NCBI GenBank assembly: GCA_947034885.2 | Contig: OX344752.2 | Location: 28,834,386-28,898,385 of the forward strand | DNA length: 64,000 bases | From: Thuidium tamariscinum | Taxonomy: Eukaryota > Streptophyta > Bryopsida > Hypnales > Thuidiaceae | Direction of reading: 5' to 3' | Part shown: positions 61,801 through 64,000 of the stretch, piece by piece | Layout: each line of letters opens with the position of its first letter | How positions within the stretch are numbered: position 1 is the stretch's first letter | The notes under the pieces: generated by a model | What the model saw: only the letters and a program-made list of their open reading frames with translations | Database searches by the model: none | Told to the model about the DNA's origin: nothing | Translations under genes and position numbers: made by a program

Positions 61801-64000
61801 ACGACAATTATAGGATGCAAATCTACATTATTGATGGGTTTTACTTTTTGACATTCTTATTGGACTTCTCAAAAAGGAAACGTTCTTATCCTTGAACCAT
61901 TGCTCTTGTGACCCTACCATACTGAACACCAACTAGGCTTGGTAGTTATGAAAGAATACAAGTGTAAGTGGTCAAATTCTTGTTGTAGTTTTAAATCGTT
62001 CAAAGAATAGAAAATCAAGTTAGGTGTAATCATACCTCCATAACATTCAATAGCATTCACAATACCTACCTTTTGCTATTTCAAATTGTCATTCAAAATA
62101 ACATTCACAAAAAAGTAACTTCAACTATACCGCCTAGTTCCAACTGAATGTCATTGTAGAAGGCATGACATTTTAGTCAAAACTTAATAATGATGAGAAC
62201 CCTATAACTTGCAAATCAACTAATAAAATATAATAACTTAATTACTTCATCAACTCATTAGTCTAACACTATCATCTCCTATGTAAATCTTAGAAACCAT
62301 GCCCTAATATTAAAGCAAACAAATCAATGGTGAGTTAGCTTCCATTATGCCTACAACATATATGCTTTGACTATTTAGTAACTACAATGACTACTTTGTG
62401 TGTAGTTAAATGTACAATTAAGTTAATAGTAATTTCATTGCAAAGTTGTGACTACACTCTACTTCCTTACTATTCACAAACATTTTCTGACACATGAATG
62501 TGACTATTGATGGGTGTGAAATATTTCAAACCATCTCATCCTTTGGATGAAATGATGTGAAATATTCCACATCATTCTGTTGGAGGAAAGGCAGCCCCAA
62601 CTGACTGCTACAGAATGTTATGTCTACAATGTCTCACTGTTTGAATTTAAATTGAGAGTAATAACTAAATACTTATAGATCACTTCATGAATATTTCAGC
62701 TCGAAATGCATGCATCCACTATGAGGAGCTCTACCCGATGATTGCAAACACACACAAACGTCTCTCTGCCATGATCATCGACATCAGCACTGTAATGTTA
62801 AATTCCTAATCTCCTCTCTAAGCTCCCAATAATAAAATAAACTTTAGCAATTGGTAGCCCATTCTACAACACTGCTAAACTTGTGTATAGAAGGACTAGT
62901 TTAGAGGAGCATATTAGCCGAATATCATGATTCAGTTCCTGATGAATTGCAGAAAGAGTTGAACGTAGCAGAAGAATCGATTGTGTACATCACAGACTCT
63001 GCAGTGGAGAGGATTCCTATGTGGTACAAATGCTTTTTTGCCGAAGAGAATTTCATCATTGCCGTTCCCAAGCTCGTCAAGGTATGTGAAGAGGATTCAG
63101 CTGAGCTTCAACTGATACTTCAGCAATCCCACTTCTGGAATTGAAAGTTTTCCTCAATATTATCACTGCACTCTTCTATCTAGTTAGAGTGGGTTCCGAA
63201 ATTAGTTGATCGTCATTGAGAATAGGAGTGCGGTAGTGTTGTTAACAAGTCATGCGATTCTAAATACGTGGATGCTGTAAGATGATATGTACGAGGATAG
63301 GTGCAATATAAAAAAATCGATTGAAAGAAATAAAATGACACTCTAAATTGACTCGACAGTGTAACCGAAATCATGTCCTGTTCTAGCCAGGGAATTCACC
63401 CACCTTGGTTGGAACTTAGATTGGAACTTGGTTAGAATTGACCAATTCCAGTCTAGTTGAGTTGGGTAGACTCCCTAGCTGAAAGAGGACATAAATTCCA
63501 CTGCTGTAGTGTATTTGATCCTGAGAGCCCAATTTAAGTGCCGCTGACCTGCTTGGCGTGAATTTTGTAGGAGCCTGGGCCACTAGTACCAATAGACGCC
63601 CTTCAGTGGCATGTCAGACTGCTATATGCATTGTGCGCCAAATTCAAACCTGCAAGTAAGAGTTTCAAAAAAACCCTGTAAGTAAGCACTGCACACCAAA
63701 ATAAGTTCGTTATAACAGTACCACAGAATCACCTAATTCACAGGGTTTGTTGAAGGCAGGTGACTCCGCTTGGATGGATGCATTGACCCTGAGTGGCTTG
63801 AATTTGCAGAGGCTTACATAGCGCTCGACGATGCAAAGATCTGGGTGATGCAGACCCTGGAAGAGATTCACGGAATTTTCAAAGAGGATCCTGCGCAACG
63901 ACAACAGCCTCGCCTGCCCAGCAACAAGGACATACCATTAGGGCCATTCCAACGTTGGGTTGAGAAGCTGGAAGTTGTCATCAAGGTGAGCTTCTTTGAA
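16971..64000 (+). CDS. CPC1: CPC1/SPEF2-like flagellar central-pair protein, multi-exon gene, 3' end beyond window
   Basis: Gene-level entry; the exons are listed separately. Thirty-one exons (one doubtful) join with consistent splice phases into about 1,526 codons, or 1,502 without the doubtful exon 27. What is seen: an acidic/basic helical N-terminal part; an adenylate-kinase-like domain with P-loop GPPYSGKTT (residues ~426-434), IPDEVVAHL, DGFPATPTQA (~593-602), lid RDPLTGDEYH (~666-675) and a C-terminal YKRIEIASKAWPAMVEY stretch; then coiled-coil-like, Pro-rich and GSxK-repeat segments; then a C-terminal block with FFAEENFIIAVPKLV. Known family: SPEF2 (animals) and CPC1 (Chlamydomonas) are ~1,800-1,900-residue axonemal proteins of the central-pair C1b projection with an internal adenylate kinase domain, needed for normal flagellar beating. 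Inference: same role in a flagellated cell. The start ATG has an in-frame TGA 6 nt upstream, so no N-terminal calponin-homology domain is visible. AK7/AK9-type proteins are a less likely alternative. The gene spans at least 47 kb because its introns are full of transposons. Confidence 0.8.
17740..17880. repeat. small inverted repeats around GTGTGG...CCACAC
   Basis: In intron 1, GGGTGTGGCATATTCCACACCC (17,754-17,775) is a self-complementary stretch, echoed by ATTCCACACCCTCCC at about 17,860. Possibly remains of a fold-back element. Confidence 0.4.
18032..18103 (+). CDS. CPC1: exon 2 of CPC1/SPEF2-like gene
   Basis: Acceptor TTGTTGCAG and donor GTATGT. 24 codons reading HFHQQLETSLREEGKAIARH..., charged helical sequence. 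Phase 0 at both ends. Confidence 0.7.
18590..19514. mobile_element. TTAA-flanked element, copy P2 (inverted)
   Basis: 925 bp between TTAA at 18,586-18,589 and 19,515-19,518, starting CCTCTAAAGGATC and ending CCTTTAGGGG. Runs opposite to P1. It shares its right TTAA with copy P3, so the two are back to back. Confidence 0.78.
19519..21081. mobile_element. TTAA-flanked element, copy P3, interrupted by MITE F1
   Basis: Starts CCCCTAAAGATCC after the TTAA shared with P2 and ends GGTCTTGTAGGA before TTAA at 21,082-21,085. The MITE at 19,717-19,988 is inserted in its left part. About 200 bp near 20,720-20,940 (ATCTATAGTATAAG...) are not shared with other copies. Confidence 0.65.
19717..19988. mobile_element. 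MITE family F1 copy 2, nested in P3
   Basis: 272 bp, ends ATTAGAAGAGATTTGA and TCAAATTCCTACTAATG; the core AATTTGGGGGACTTTTTTTC and TTTTAGGACCC is shared with the copies at 3.1 and 60.4 kb. Same orientation as copy 1. Confidence 0.7.
22114..22173 (+). CDS. CPC1: exon 3 of CPC1/SPEF2-like gene
   Basis: Acceptor TGATTTGCAG and donor GTATGT. 20 codons (HAWKNLINAEKVIDISSIQN), phase 0-0. A 4-kb intron full of TTAA-type elements separates it from exon 2. Confidence 0.7.
22387..22623 (+). CDS. CPC1: exon 4 of CPC1/SPEF2-like gene
   Basis: 79 codons between a TTGTTTAG acceptor and a strong GTAAGT donor, phase 0-0. Begins NLTRKINYAYNLHKETQEE and ends IVDHIVLRQ. Charged helical part followed by a less charged LGPNHPLAIVDH segment. 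No catalytic motif seen. Confidence 0.75.
22933..23019 (+). CDS. CPC1: exon 5 of CPC1/SPEF2-like gene
   Basis: 29 codons, ESKRYFNDLRIRIKKKIKEK..., very basic helix; acceptor AATTCTAG, donor GTAAGT, phase 0-0. Confidence 0.72.
23410..24331. mobile_element. TTAA-flanked element, copy P4
   Basis: 922 bp between TTAA at 23,406-23,409 and 24,332-24,335, starting CTCCTTAAGTTCCG and ending GGTCCTTTAGGA. Same orientation as P1; more diverged. Confidence 0.72.
24336..26844. other. intron 5 remainder, AT-rich, nothing recognised
   Basis: Very AT-rich intron DNA. The longest open frame (25,864-26,067) is low-complexity F/Y-rich translation of AT-rich DNA. No terminal repeats or RNA genes recognised. 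Confidence 0.5.
26845..27117 (+). CDS. CPC1: exon 6 of CPC1/SPEF2-like gene, coiled coil
   Basis: 91 codons starting EVIRLIEEQTRKEKKAQQKY, dense in E and K with heptad-like spacing, so a coiled coil is likely. Acceptor ACTTGTAG. I chose donor GAA|GTACTT because it keeps the charged helix running into exon 7. A second donor 9 nt downstream (CTT|GTTATA) is also in phase 0 and would add three residues. Confidence 0.7.
27118..28575. other. intron 6, AT-rich, nothing recognised
   Basis: 1.46 kb of AT-rich intron. No transposon ends, tandem repeats or open frames worth noting. Confidence 0.5.
28576..28647 (+). CDS. CPC1: exon 7 of CPC1/SPEF2-like gene, coiled coil
   Basis: 24 codons, KRKEEEERERLMLEKIDRDL..., continuing the coiled coil of exon 6. 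Acceptor AAATTGCAG, donor CAG|GTTGCT, phase 0-0. A nearly perfect 214-bp palindrome starts 88 nt downstream. Confidence 0.72.
28735..28948. mobile_element. CACTA-type MITE, nearly perfect 214-bp palindrome
   Basis: Starts CACTACAAGGGAAA and ends CCCTTGTAGTG. Its two 107-nt arms differ at about one position and meet at TAGTAAAATTTTACTA with no loop. CACTAC ends are typical of CACTA (EnSpm) transposons. Flanking CTT/ATT could be a decayed 3-bp duplication. If transcribed in the intron 7 RNA it would form one long hairpin. Confidence 0.85.
29075..29213. mobile_element. second CACTA-type MITE, right end lost
   Basis: Starts CACTACAAGAGAATG; inner arms TTTTAAGTAGTGTCCTA and AGGACACTACTTAAAAGA are inverted. 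The right terminus runs into a (TTA)n tract instead of the expected CTTGTAGTG. A relative of the 28.7-kb palindrome, 126 bp away. Confidence 0.75.
29213..29243. repeat. (TTA)10 microsatellite
   Basis: Perfect trinucleotide run replacing the right end of the CACTA-type MITE, 48 bp before exon 8. Confidence 0.95.
29291..29461 (+). CDS. CPC1: exon 8 of CPC1/SPEF2-like gene
   Basis: 57 codons from VFEIGMRTGDYKFNVD to NDLLYGQ. Acceptor GGGTGCAG, donor CAG|GTATTT, phase 0-0. A mixed alpha/beta composition with several W, C and P residues breaks the preceding coiled coil and leads towards the kinase-like domain. Confidence 0.75.
30463..31868. mobile_element. TTAA-flanked element, copy P5
   Basis: About 1.4 kb between TTAA at 30,459-30,462 and 31,869-31,872, starting CCTTTAAAAGACC and ending AACTTTGGGA. 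Longer than other copies, with extra DNA around 31,090-31,560. Inverted relative to P1. Confidence 0.65.
32277..32472 (+). CDS. CPC1: exon 9, start of adenylate-kinase-like domain
   Basis: 65 codons plus 1 nt. Starts IAAKKYFDEVEDWTSPKEFG and ends FSLMLAIIGPPYS plus the first base of a Gly codon. The hydrophobic strand LMLAIIG followed by PPYSG is the first half of an adenylate kinase P-loop, completed across the splice junction by exon 10. Donor TCAG|GTTGAT, phase 1. Confidence 0.82.
32780..32905. repeat. degenerate TATCTATGTATCCA tandem repeat
   Basis: Imperfect short tandem repeats of TATATCTATGTATCCA type in intron 9. No function inferred. Confidence 0.6.
33279..33320. repeat. (TAA)14 microsatellite
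   Basis: Perfect trinucleotide run in intron 9, about 57 bp upstream of exon 10. Confidence 0.95.
33377..33475 (+). CDS. CPC1: exon 10, P-loop completion of adenylate-kinase-like domain
   Basis: Completes the Gly codon and reads KTTVGRQLEADFGLVRIDPN..., so the junction gives GPPYSGKTT, a nucleotide-kinase Walker A. FGLVRID resembles the strand before the AMP-binding helices of adenylate kinases. Acceptor TTGGTAG, donor GTATAA, phase 1-1. Confidence 0.82.
33788..34029 (+). CDS. CPC1: exon 11, NMP-binding region with proline-rich insert
   Basis: 80 codons plus 2 nt, EDAMLKRIMIPKLEST... then a Pro-rich stretch (STPPPTPTLPPLPPPLLHP) and FSWKGELGMRAKEACDNNTP. Ordinary adenylate kinases have no proline run here, so this is an insert in the NMP-binding region. 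Acceptor AAATTACAG, donor GTAACC, phase 1 to 0. Confidence 0.78.
34270..34330 (+). CDS. CPC1: exon 12, PDEVV helix of adenylate-kinase-like domain
   Basis: 20 codons plus 1 nt, IPDEVVAHLMLLVIHELKEY. Matches the PDE(V/I)V..L....L helix of adenylate kinases. The longer donor (TATG|GTATTG) is chosen over an internal one after TTATTG because only it gives phase 1 for exons 13 and 14. Confidence 0.75.
35373..36254. mobile_element. TTAA-type element, copy P11, hosting another MITE
   Basis: Starts CCACTAAAGGACC after TTAA (35,369-35,372) and ends CTTTTAGGGG before CTAA, a likely decayed TTAA. A GGGGAGGACACTTC-ended MITE is inserted within. The interior is too diverged for firm alignment by eye. Confidence 0.5.
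35694..35985. mobile_element. MITE with GGGGAGGACACTTC ends (possibly Mutator-like)
   Basis: 292 bp with 14-bp perfect terminal inverted repeats GGGGAGGACACTTC. The flanks carry TAAGAATCTA on the left and, four G further on, TAAGAATATC on the right, a possible 9-10-bp target duplication as in Mutator-like elements. Nested in P11. Confidence 0.65.
36255..38380. other. intron 12 remainder, AT-rich, nothing recognised
   Basis: Over 2 kb of AT-rich intron before the 51-nt micro-exon. No repeats with clear ends and no plausible exon in the required phase seen. Confidence 0.5.
38381..38431 (+). CDS. CPC1: exon 13, 51-nt basic micro-exon in the kinase-like domain
   Basis: Flanked by acceptor TTTTTGACAG and donor GTAAGA; exactly 17 codons, phase 1-1, so it can be included or skipped without changing frame. 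Encodes TPKKALKKPRHFANKP, a Lys-rich linker between the PDEVV helix and the DGFP strand. It is supported only by splice signals and phase; it could be a cassette exon. Confidence 0.55.
39243..39538. repeat. dispersed repeat R1, copy 2
   Basis: Same sequence as 11,027-11,322 with roughly one difference in ten to fifteen bases. See copy 1. Confidence 0.65.
39554..39665. mobile_element. fold-back MITE family M2, copy 1
   Basis: Arms AATGGACCACCTCCTTAAA-TGTACAC and their mirror at 39,624-39,660 around a short loop. Related to 40,832-40,927 and 53,674-53,788 through an ACCACC...AAATGTACAC stem. Confidence 0.65.
40209..40363 (+). CDS. CPC1: exon 14, DGFP motif of adenylate-kinase-like domain
   Basis: Reads KETKLAGFCFDGFPATPTQA and ends KLAPPPVP. 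G-x-x-x-DGFP-x-T-x-x-QA is the adenylate kinase signature; the Arg normally following DGFP is Ala here. Acceptor TTGTGCAG, donor CCG|GTAAGG, phase 1 to 0. Confidence 0.85.
40557..40829. mobile_element. MITE family M1, copy a (TA target)
   Basis: 273 bp flanked by TA. Ends AGATGGGAACACC and GGGTGTACCTATCT. Internal GTGCCTAGTTCCTGT and ATGTTCCAACGCACCAAAGA are shared by all M1 copies. Non-coding; Tc1/mariner-type by target only. Confidence 0.8.
40832..40927. mobile_element. fold-back MITE family M2, copy 2
   Basis: Begins AAAGCAACCACCTTCTAAAA directly after the right TA of M1 copy a and closes with GCAAGGTTGCTTT. Shorter and less perfect than the other two M2 copies. Confidence 0.5.
41109..41269 (+). 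CDS. CPC1: exon 15, lid of adenylate-kinase-like domain
   Basis: 53 codons plus 2 nt: IPEHNFVSGLDAIFILGN... then RAIGKIRDPLTGDEYHLEM and SPP. DP-x-TG-x-x-YH....PP is the lid of adenylate kinases. Acceptor ATTTGTAG, donor GTAAGA, phase 0 to 2. Confidence 0.84.
41522..41785. mobile_element. MITE family M1, copy b (TA target)
   Basis: Starts AGGTAGGTACATCC after TA and ends GGGTGTACCTCCT. Same orientation as copy a. Confidence 0.8.
41786..43425. other. intron 15 remainder, AT-rich, nothing recognised
   Basis: 1.6 kb of AT-rich intron. A cryptic acceptor near 41,937 would lead to a stop after about 20 codons. No repeats with clear ends. Confidence 0.5.
43426..43732 (+). CDS. CPC1: exon 16, C-terminal part of adenylate-kinase-like domain and linker
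   Basis: Starts GLAMRVKPINENPNNIYKRI; the YKRIEIASKAWPAMVEYAHQ stretch matches the KRL..Y...T.PV..YY helix that closes adenylate kinases. Then TVCPRHPATRGANCLVDIEE and a charged helix ending KEATEL. Acceptor TTTTCTATAG, donor GTATGA, phase 2 to 0. Confidence 0.82.
44371..44792. mobile_element. MITE family M3, copy 1 (TA target)
   Basis: 422 bp between TA dinucleotides, ends AGGTAGAACCGCCTAT and ATAGGTGGTTCTACTT. Internal AAGGTTGGGACTAATAAGG and GACACATGTCTCAAAG recur at 16.2, 48.4-48.8 and 52.8-53.1 kb. Confidence 0.75.
45365..45636. mobile_element. MITE family M1, copy c, inverted
   Basis: 272 bp flanked by TA, ends AGGTAGGTACACC and GGTGTACCCACCT. Opposite orientation to copy d, which begins 18 bp away. 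Confidence 0.82.
45654..45926. mobile_element. MITE family M1, copy d
   Basis: 273 bp flanked by TA, ends AGGTAGGTACACCC and GGGTGTACCTACCT; 53 bp before exon 17. With copy c it forms a ~560-bp inverted pair. Confidence 0.82.
45980..46252 (+). CDS. CPC1: exon 17 of CPC1/SPEF2-like gene, helical
   Basis: 91 codons from AIQEVEEARIEAEKAAKKYF to AMEAQKTFDKAK, Ala- and Glu-rich, probably helical or coiled coil. Acceptor TATGGTAG, donor GTACAT, phase 0-0. A MITE ends 53 nt upstream of its acceptor. Confidence 0.78.
46611..46850 (+). CDS. CPC1: exon 18 of CPC1/SPEF2-like gene, helix plus proline tail
   Basis: 80 codons, EVAEKVDVAIHCRTIGWKAL... ending TPLPPPQPTTP. Acceptor AGTATTTCAG, donor CCG|GTATCA, phase 0-0. 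Helical first half, then a proline-rich linker. Confidence 0.78.
47464..47691 (-). mobile_element. 5'-truncated LINE insertion with 12-bp target duplication
   Basis: The identical 12-mer TTTTTATAGTTT occurs at 47,452-47,463 and 47,692-47,703. Next to the left copy is a T run (poly-A tail on the minus strand), then TGAGAAAATGAGGAAACCCC, the mirror of a GGGGTTTCC...CTCAAAA tail typical of plant L1 3' ends. Only ~230 bp remain. Confidence 0.75.
47991..48081 (+). CDS. CPC1: exon 19 of CPC1/SPEF2-like gene, acidic linker
   Basis: 30 codons plus 1 nt, LEEVPLPNEGDPIKEGQSNI.... Acceptor TTTTATAG, donor GCAA|GTGAGT, phase 0 to 1. Confidence 0.72.
48209..48321 (+). CDS. CPC1: exon 20 of CPC1/SPEF2-like gene
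   Basis: SLFARWNVIEARYFEALPIA then YQRIRRERTMTYDSMVK. W..IE..Y......A...IR.ER resembles the SPEF2 segment just after the kinase-like domain. Acceptor GTTTATAG, donor GTATTT, phase 1 to 0. Confidence 0.75.
48360..48785. mobile_element. MITE family M3, copy 2, inverted
   Basis: Inverted and diverged copy of 44,371-44,792 (GGGACATGTGTCATGATCTTATTGG mirrored; ends near TACCTATAG and CCTCTACCTT). Contains CATTCCAAGTTTTGGTTGG. Confidence 0.65.
48786..50568. other. intron 20 remainder, nothing firm
   Basis: AT-rich. Mirrored CATGGTTCTTGTAGACTAA / TAGTCTACAAGGTACAT stretches at 49,400-49,510 hint at a small degenerate fold-back. No coding signal. Confidence 0.4.
50569..50929. mobile_element. 361-bp fold-back element
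   Basis: Arms from AGTGGATGCAATAGGGGAC to a central TTGTAAAGGAAACCCTGG hairpin and back to CCATTGCACCCACT; the inner ~80 bp of each arm match almost perfectly. The loop is about 20 bp. TTTACAATTAACTCTAA from the loop recurs just outside the right end. Ends 57 bp before exon 21. The open frames here are produced by the repeat. Confidence 0.75.
50986..51080 (+). CDS. CPC1: exon 21 of CPC1/SPEF2-like gene
   Basis: LRADFLALLKLKSNCQEIFD then EYQASSPSLKK plus 2 nt; acceptor TTTTTGCAG, donor CA|GTAAGG. The upstream fold-back element ends 57 nt before the exon. An internal CAG|GCAAGC would give a stop in exon 22, so it was not used. Confidence 0.74.
51159..51309 (+). CDS. CPC1: exon 22 of CPC1/SPEF2-like gene
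   Basis: QHEIFKKKKQANYNKQEWSF then FNNKSSQAALEKKAAD, ending CNERVE. Acceptor GTATTTCAG, donor GAG|GTATCA, phase 2 to 0. Includes a run of eleven A (Lys codons), prone to slippage. A TA-flanked MITE begins 50 nt after the exon. Confidence 0.75.
51360..51579. mobile_element. Stowaway-like MITE (TA target)
   Basis: 220 bp between TA dinucleotides with ~25-bp terminal inverted repeats GGGAGAGGCACCCAATGGTG. 50 bp after exon 22. Confidence 0.78.
51620..51720 (-). mobile_element. probable LINE/SINE 3'-tail fragment
   Basis: (TTTTTTTAA)n tract followed by CAAATGGGGAGAACCCACTG, the mirror of a CAGTGGGTTCTCCCCATTTG plus A-rich tail, similar in kind to the tail at 47.46 kb. Target duplication not resolved. 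Confidence 0.5.
51763..51858 (+). CDS. CPC1: exon 23 of CPC1/SPEF2-like gene
   Basis: 32 codons, QAKVYLEQQLNEFRDSCKAM... ending FVQAE. Acceptor GTGTTGCAG, donor GAG|GTACTT, phase 0-0. Confidence 0.75.
52740..53155. mobile_element. MITE family M3, copy 3
   Basis: Shares AAGGTTGGAACTATGAAGG, GACACATGTCTTGAAG, AGAAGACTTTAAAC and TTTCCTATCTTACTA with the 44.4-kb copy. A T-run and (GT)16 tract (52,829-52,876) have expanded inside it. Ends not exact. Confidence 0.6.
52845..52876. repeat. (GT)16 microsatellite
   Basis: Preceded by a run of about 15 T, within M3 copy 3. Confidence 0.95.
53674..53788. mobile_element. fold-back MITE family M2, copy 3 (TA target)
   Basis: 115 bp between TA dinucleotides; arms GGGCTCTAAAACCACCCACC and its mirror, with CTTCCCAAATGTACA stem and ~35-bp loop. 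Confidence 0.8.
53905..54090 (+). CDS. CPC1: exon 24 of CPC1/SPEF2-like gene
   Basis: 62 codons, LDRHIDSCSLVHGYLTKTSD through PFWMTTLEQPYPELYK. Acceptor GGTGGCTAG, donor AAG|GTAAGA, phase 0-0. Confidence 0.75.
54250..54522. mobile_element. MITE family M1, copy e (TA target)
   Basis: 273 bp, ends AGGTAGGTACACCC and GGGTGTACCCACCT, flanked by TA. A partial M1-like stretch lacking ends precedes it (about 54,100-54,235), and a lone right end follows at 54,573-54,602. Confidence 0.82.
54800..56068. mobile_element. TTAA-type element copy P7, split by nested copy P6
   Basis: The right half of a P-family copy (54,800-55,040) stops at ...TTAGGAC TTAA; after P6 the same copy resumes at TTAA AGCTACTCC and ends CCTTTGGGG before TTAA at 56,069-56,072. 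In P1 the corresponding sequence is uninterrupted (GAGCC TTAA AGCTACTCC). The left part of P7 is missing or too diverged to see. Confidence 0.75.
55045..55946. mobile_element. TTAA-flanked element, copy P6, nested in P7
   Basis: 902 bp starting TCCCTTAAGTTCC and ending GGTCCTTTAGGGA, with TTAA at 55,041-55,044 and 55,947-55,950. The TTAA is single in the uninterrupted relative P1, so insertion duplicated exactly four bases. Confidence 0.85.
56073..56546. mobile_element. TTAA-type element, partial copy P8
   Basis: Right half of another P-family copy (AAACAATCTACATCC ... GACTTTAGGGG) directly after P7; ends before TGAA, a likely decayed TTAA. Confidence 0.65.
56550..57574. other. intron 24 remainder, nothing recognised
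   Basis: AT-rich intron up to the GSxK exon. No repeat ends or coding signal. Confidence 0.5.
57575..57817 (+). CDS. CPC1: exon 25 of CPC1/SPEF2-like gene with nine GSxK repeats
   Basis: 81 codons: VLCQAFLIANQLLDKIIGRE, a short linker, then nine tandem four-residue units GS[A/I/T/V][K/R/Q] coded by a 12-nt repeat (57,710-57,817) that fills the exon to its donor CAG|GTGCAT. The basic Gly-Ser linker could bind acidic surfaces such as tubulin tails, but that is speculation. Phase 0-0. Unit number is likely to vary between individuals. Confidence 0.74.
57710..57817 (+). repeat. coding minisatellite, nine 12-nt units
   Basis: GGTTCTRYMAAA-type unit repeated nine times, 108 nt, ending exactly at the exon 25 donor. 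Units differ mostly in the third residue. Confidence 0.9.
58442..59342. mobile_element. TTAA-flanked element, copy P9
   Basis: About 901 bp between TTAA at 58,438-58,441 and 59,343-59,346, starting CCCCTAAAAGACC. The right end (TTCTCTTATAAG) is decayed. Internal CATAGGATCTTA and GATTGCAAGATAT landmarks present. Confidence 0.65.
59580..59748 (+). CDS. CPC1: exon 26 of CPC1/SPEF2-like gene
   Basis: 56 codons plus 1 nt, GEYILKVEGPPPMDIGLPQE ... SAIARDHQILYYRLELI. Acceptor ACATCTAG, donor TTG|GTAAGA, phase 0 to 1. The YYRLELI helix resembles the start of the SPEF2 C-terminal helical block. Confidence 0.74.
60343..60414 (+). CDS. CPC1: doubtful exon 27, mostly made of MITE sequence
   Basis: Good acceptor TCCTATCAG, moderate donor ATCA|GTAATT, 72 nt, phase 1-1. 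Reads VEALEEIRGQQETVKALFPE then LFPI. All but its first 6 nt lie inside the inverted-repeat element at 60,349-60,636; its ALEEI part is the element's terminal repeat. Either the element supplied a cassette exon, or it broke an original exon. Splicing exon 26 straight to 28 keeps the frame (giving Ala at the junction). Confidence 0.35.
60349..60636. mobile_element. MITE family F1 copy 3, inverted, overlapping candidate exon 27
   Basis: 288 bp, ends CATTAGAGGAGATTCGGGGG and CCCTCAAATCTCCTCTAATG. Opposite orientation to copies 1 and 2. GC-richer than its surroundings, with CGTGGC and CACGTC motifs. Confidence 0.78.
60636..60837. mobile_element. fold-back MITE abutting F1 copy 3
   Basis: About 202 bp; arms GAAATCCCTGTTAATTTCA and mirror, continuing GTCAGGTAGATTGTGTTGAG ... 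GCAACGC, ~65 bp per arm; central GCGTTTTTTTGCG-rich segment. AAT on both sides may be the target duplication. Confidence 0.8.
60840..61631. other. intron DNA, no gene recognised
   Basis: A 107-codon minus-strand open frame (61,123-61,446) has no recognisable domain and no supporting context. No repeats with clear ends. Confidence 0.4.
61632..61976. repeat. recent tandem duplication, period 175 bp
   Basis: 61,632-61,801 and 61,807-61,976 differ at only about two positions (ATTATAGGATGCAAATCTAC ... TAAGTGGTCAAA). Within the intron before exon 28. Confidence 0.92.
62700..62791 (+). CDS. CPC1: exon 28 of CPC1/SPEF2-like gene
   Basis: RNACIHYEELYPMIANTHKR then LSAMIIDIST. Acceptor AATATTTCAG, donor ACT|GTAATG, phase 1 to 0. 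Fits the SPEF2 helical block preceding the DDFFI-like motif. Confidence 0.75.
62953..63081 (+). CDS. CPC1: exon 29 of CPC1/SPEF2-like gene
   Basis: 43 codons, KELNVAEESIVYITDSAVER then IPMWYKCFFAEENFIIAVPK. FFAEENFIIAVPKLVK matches in position and character the SPEF2 element (D/E)-(D/E)-F-F-I followed by a Val/Pro strand. Acceptor AATTGCAG, donor AAG|GTATGT, phase 0-0. Confidence 0.78.
63571..63655 (+). CDS. CPC1: exon 30 of CPC1/SPEF2-like gene
   Basis: 28 codons plus 1 nt, EPGPLVPIDALQWHVRLLYA..., ending KFKPA. Acceptor ATTTTGTAG, donor GCAA|GTAAGA, phase 0 to 1. Follows the Val/Pro strand, as the SPEF2 proline segment and QL helix do. Confidence 0.76.
63810..63985 (+). CDS. CPC1: exon 31 of CPC1/SPEF2-like gene, gene continues past window
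   Basis: AYIALDDAKIWVMQTLEEIH ... LGPFQRWVEKLEVVIK, 58 codons plus 2 nt, acceptor AATTTGCAG, donor AAG|GTGAGC, phase 1 to 0. Acceptors further upstream (63,742 and 63,758) run into in-frame stops. Compared with the ~1,800-residue family length, some 300 residues are still to come. Confidence 0.72.

Noticed and set aside
63743-63809. Extra exon segment between exons 30 and 31
   Set aside because: Acceptors at 63,742 and 63,758 lead to in-frame stops (TGA, or TAG at the ACATAG junction). Only the acceptor at 63,809 is open.
1-64000. CRISPR arrays, rRNA, tRNA, bacterial operons
   Set aside because: None seen. Repeats are transposon copies or microsatellites, and gene structure is eukaryotic.

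Overview
The window looks like nuclear DNA of a eukaryote. It is strongly AT-rich by eye, carries one very long plus-strand gene of about thirty short exons in GT-AG introns, and is packed with small inverted-repeat transposons. The gene is best read as a homologue of the flagellar central-pair protein CPC1/SPEF2, which points to an organism with motile cilia or flagella. The 3' tail of a LINE insertion (47.5 kb) resembles plant L1 tails. Together these suggest, without proving, a streptophyte with swimming sperm (charophyte, bryophyte, lycophyte, fern, cycad or Ginkgo grade). I cannot fix the species.

Layout. 1-6.7 kb is old repeat DNA: two diverged copies of one long sequence about 5.6 kb apart, perhaps the terminal repeats of a non-coding LTR-type fossil, with two MITEs inserted. 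7.3-8.24 kb is a TTAA-flanked non-coding element. 8.25-16.75 kb is an 8.5-kb transposon with long terminal inverted repeats and TAA flanks; inside it is a decayed hAT-like transposase (11.83-14.11 kb). From 16.97 kb to the right edge and beyond runs the CPC1/SPEF2-like gene. I trace 30 well-supported exons plus one doubtful exon, all with matching splice phases, for about 1,500 codons. An adenylate-kinase-like domain spans roughly residues 420-740 (P-loop in exons 9-10, DGFP motif in exon 14, lid in exon 15, C-terminal part in exon 16). Coiled-coil, proline-rich and Gly-Ser-Lys-rich segments follow, and then the SPEF2-like C-terminal half, which is cut by the window edge.

The introns hold the rest of the content: at least ten copies of a 0.9-kb family inserted precisely at TTAA (piggyBac-type signature, with one nested insertion proving the TTAA duplication), five copies of a ~273-bp TA-flanked MITE, copies of a ~420-bp TA-flanked family, a nearly perfect 214-bp CACTA-type palindrome, several fold-back elements, and a short LINE insertion with a 12-bp target duplication. 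One MITE begins 6 bases inside a candidate exon (60.34 kb), so it has either created or broken an exon.

I saw no rRNA, tRNA or CRISPR array and no second intact protein gene. The short open frames outside the exons are chance or repeat-derived.
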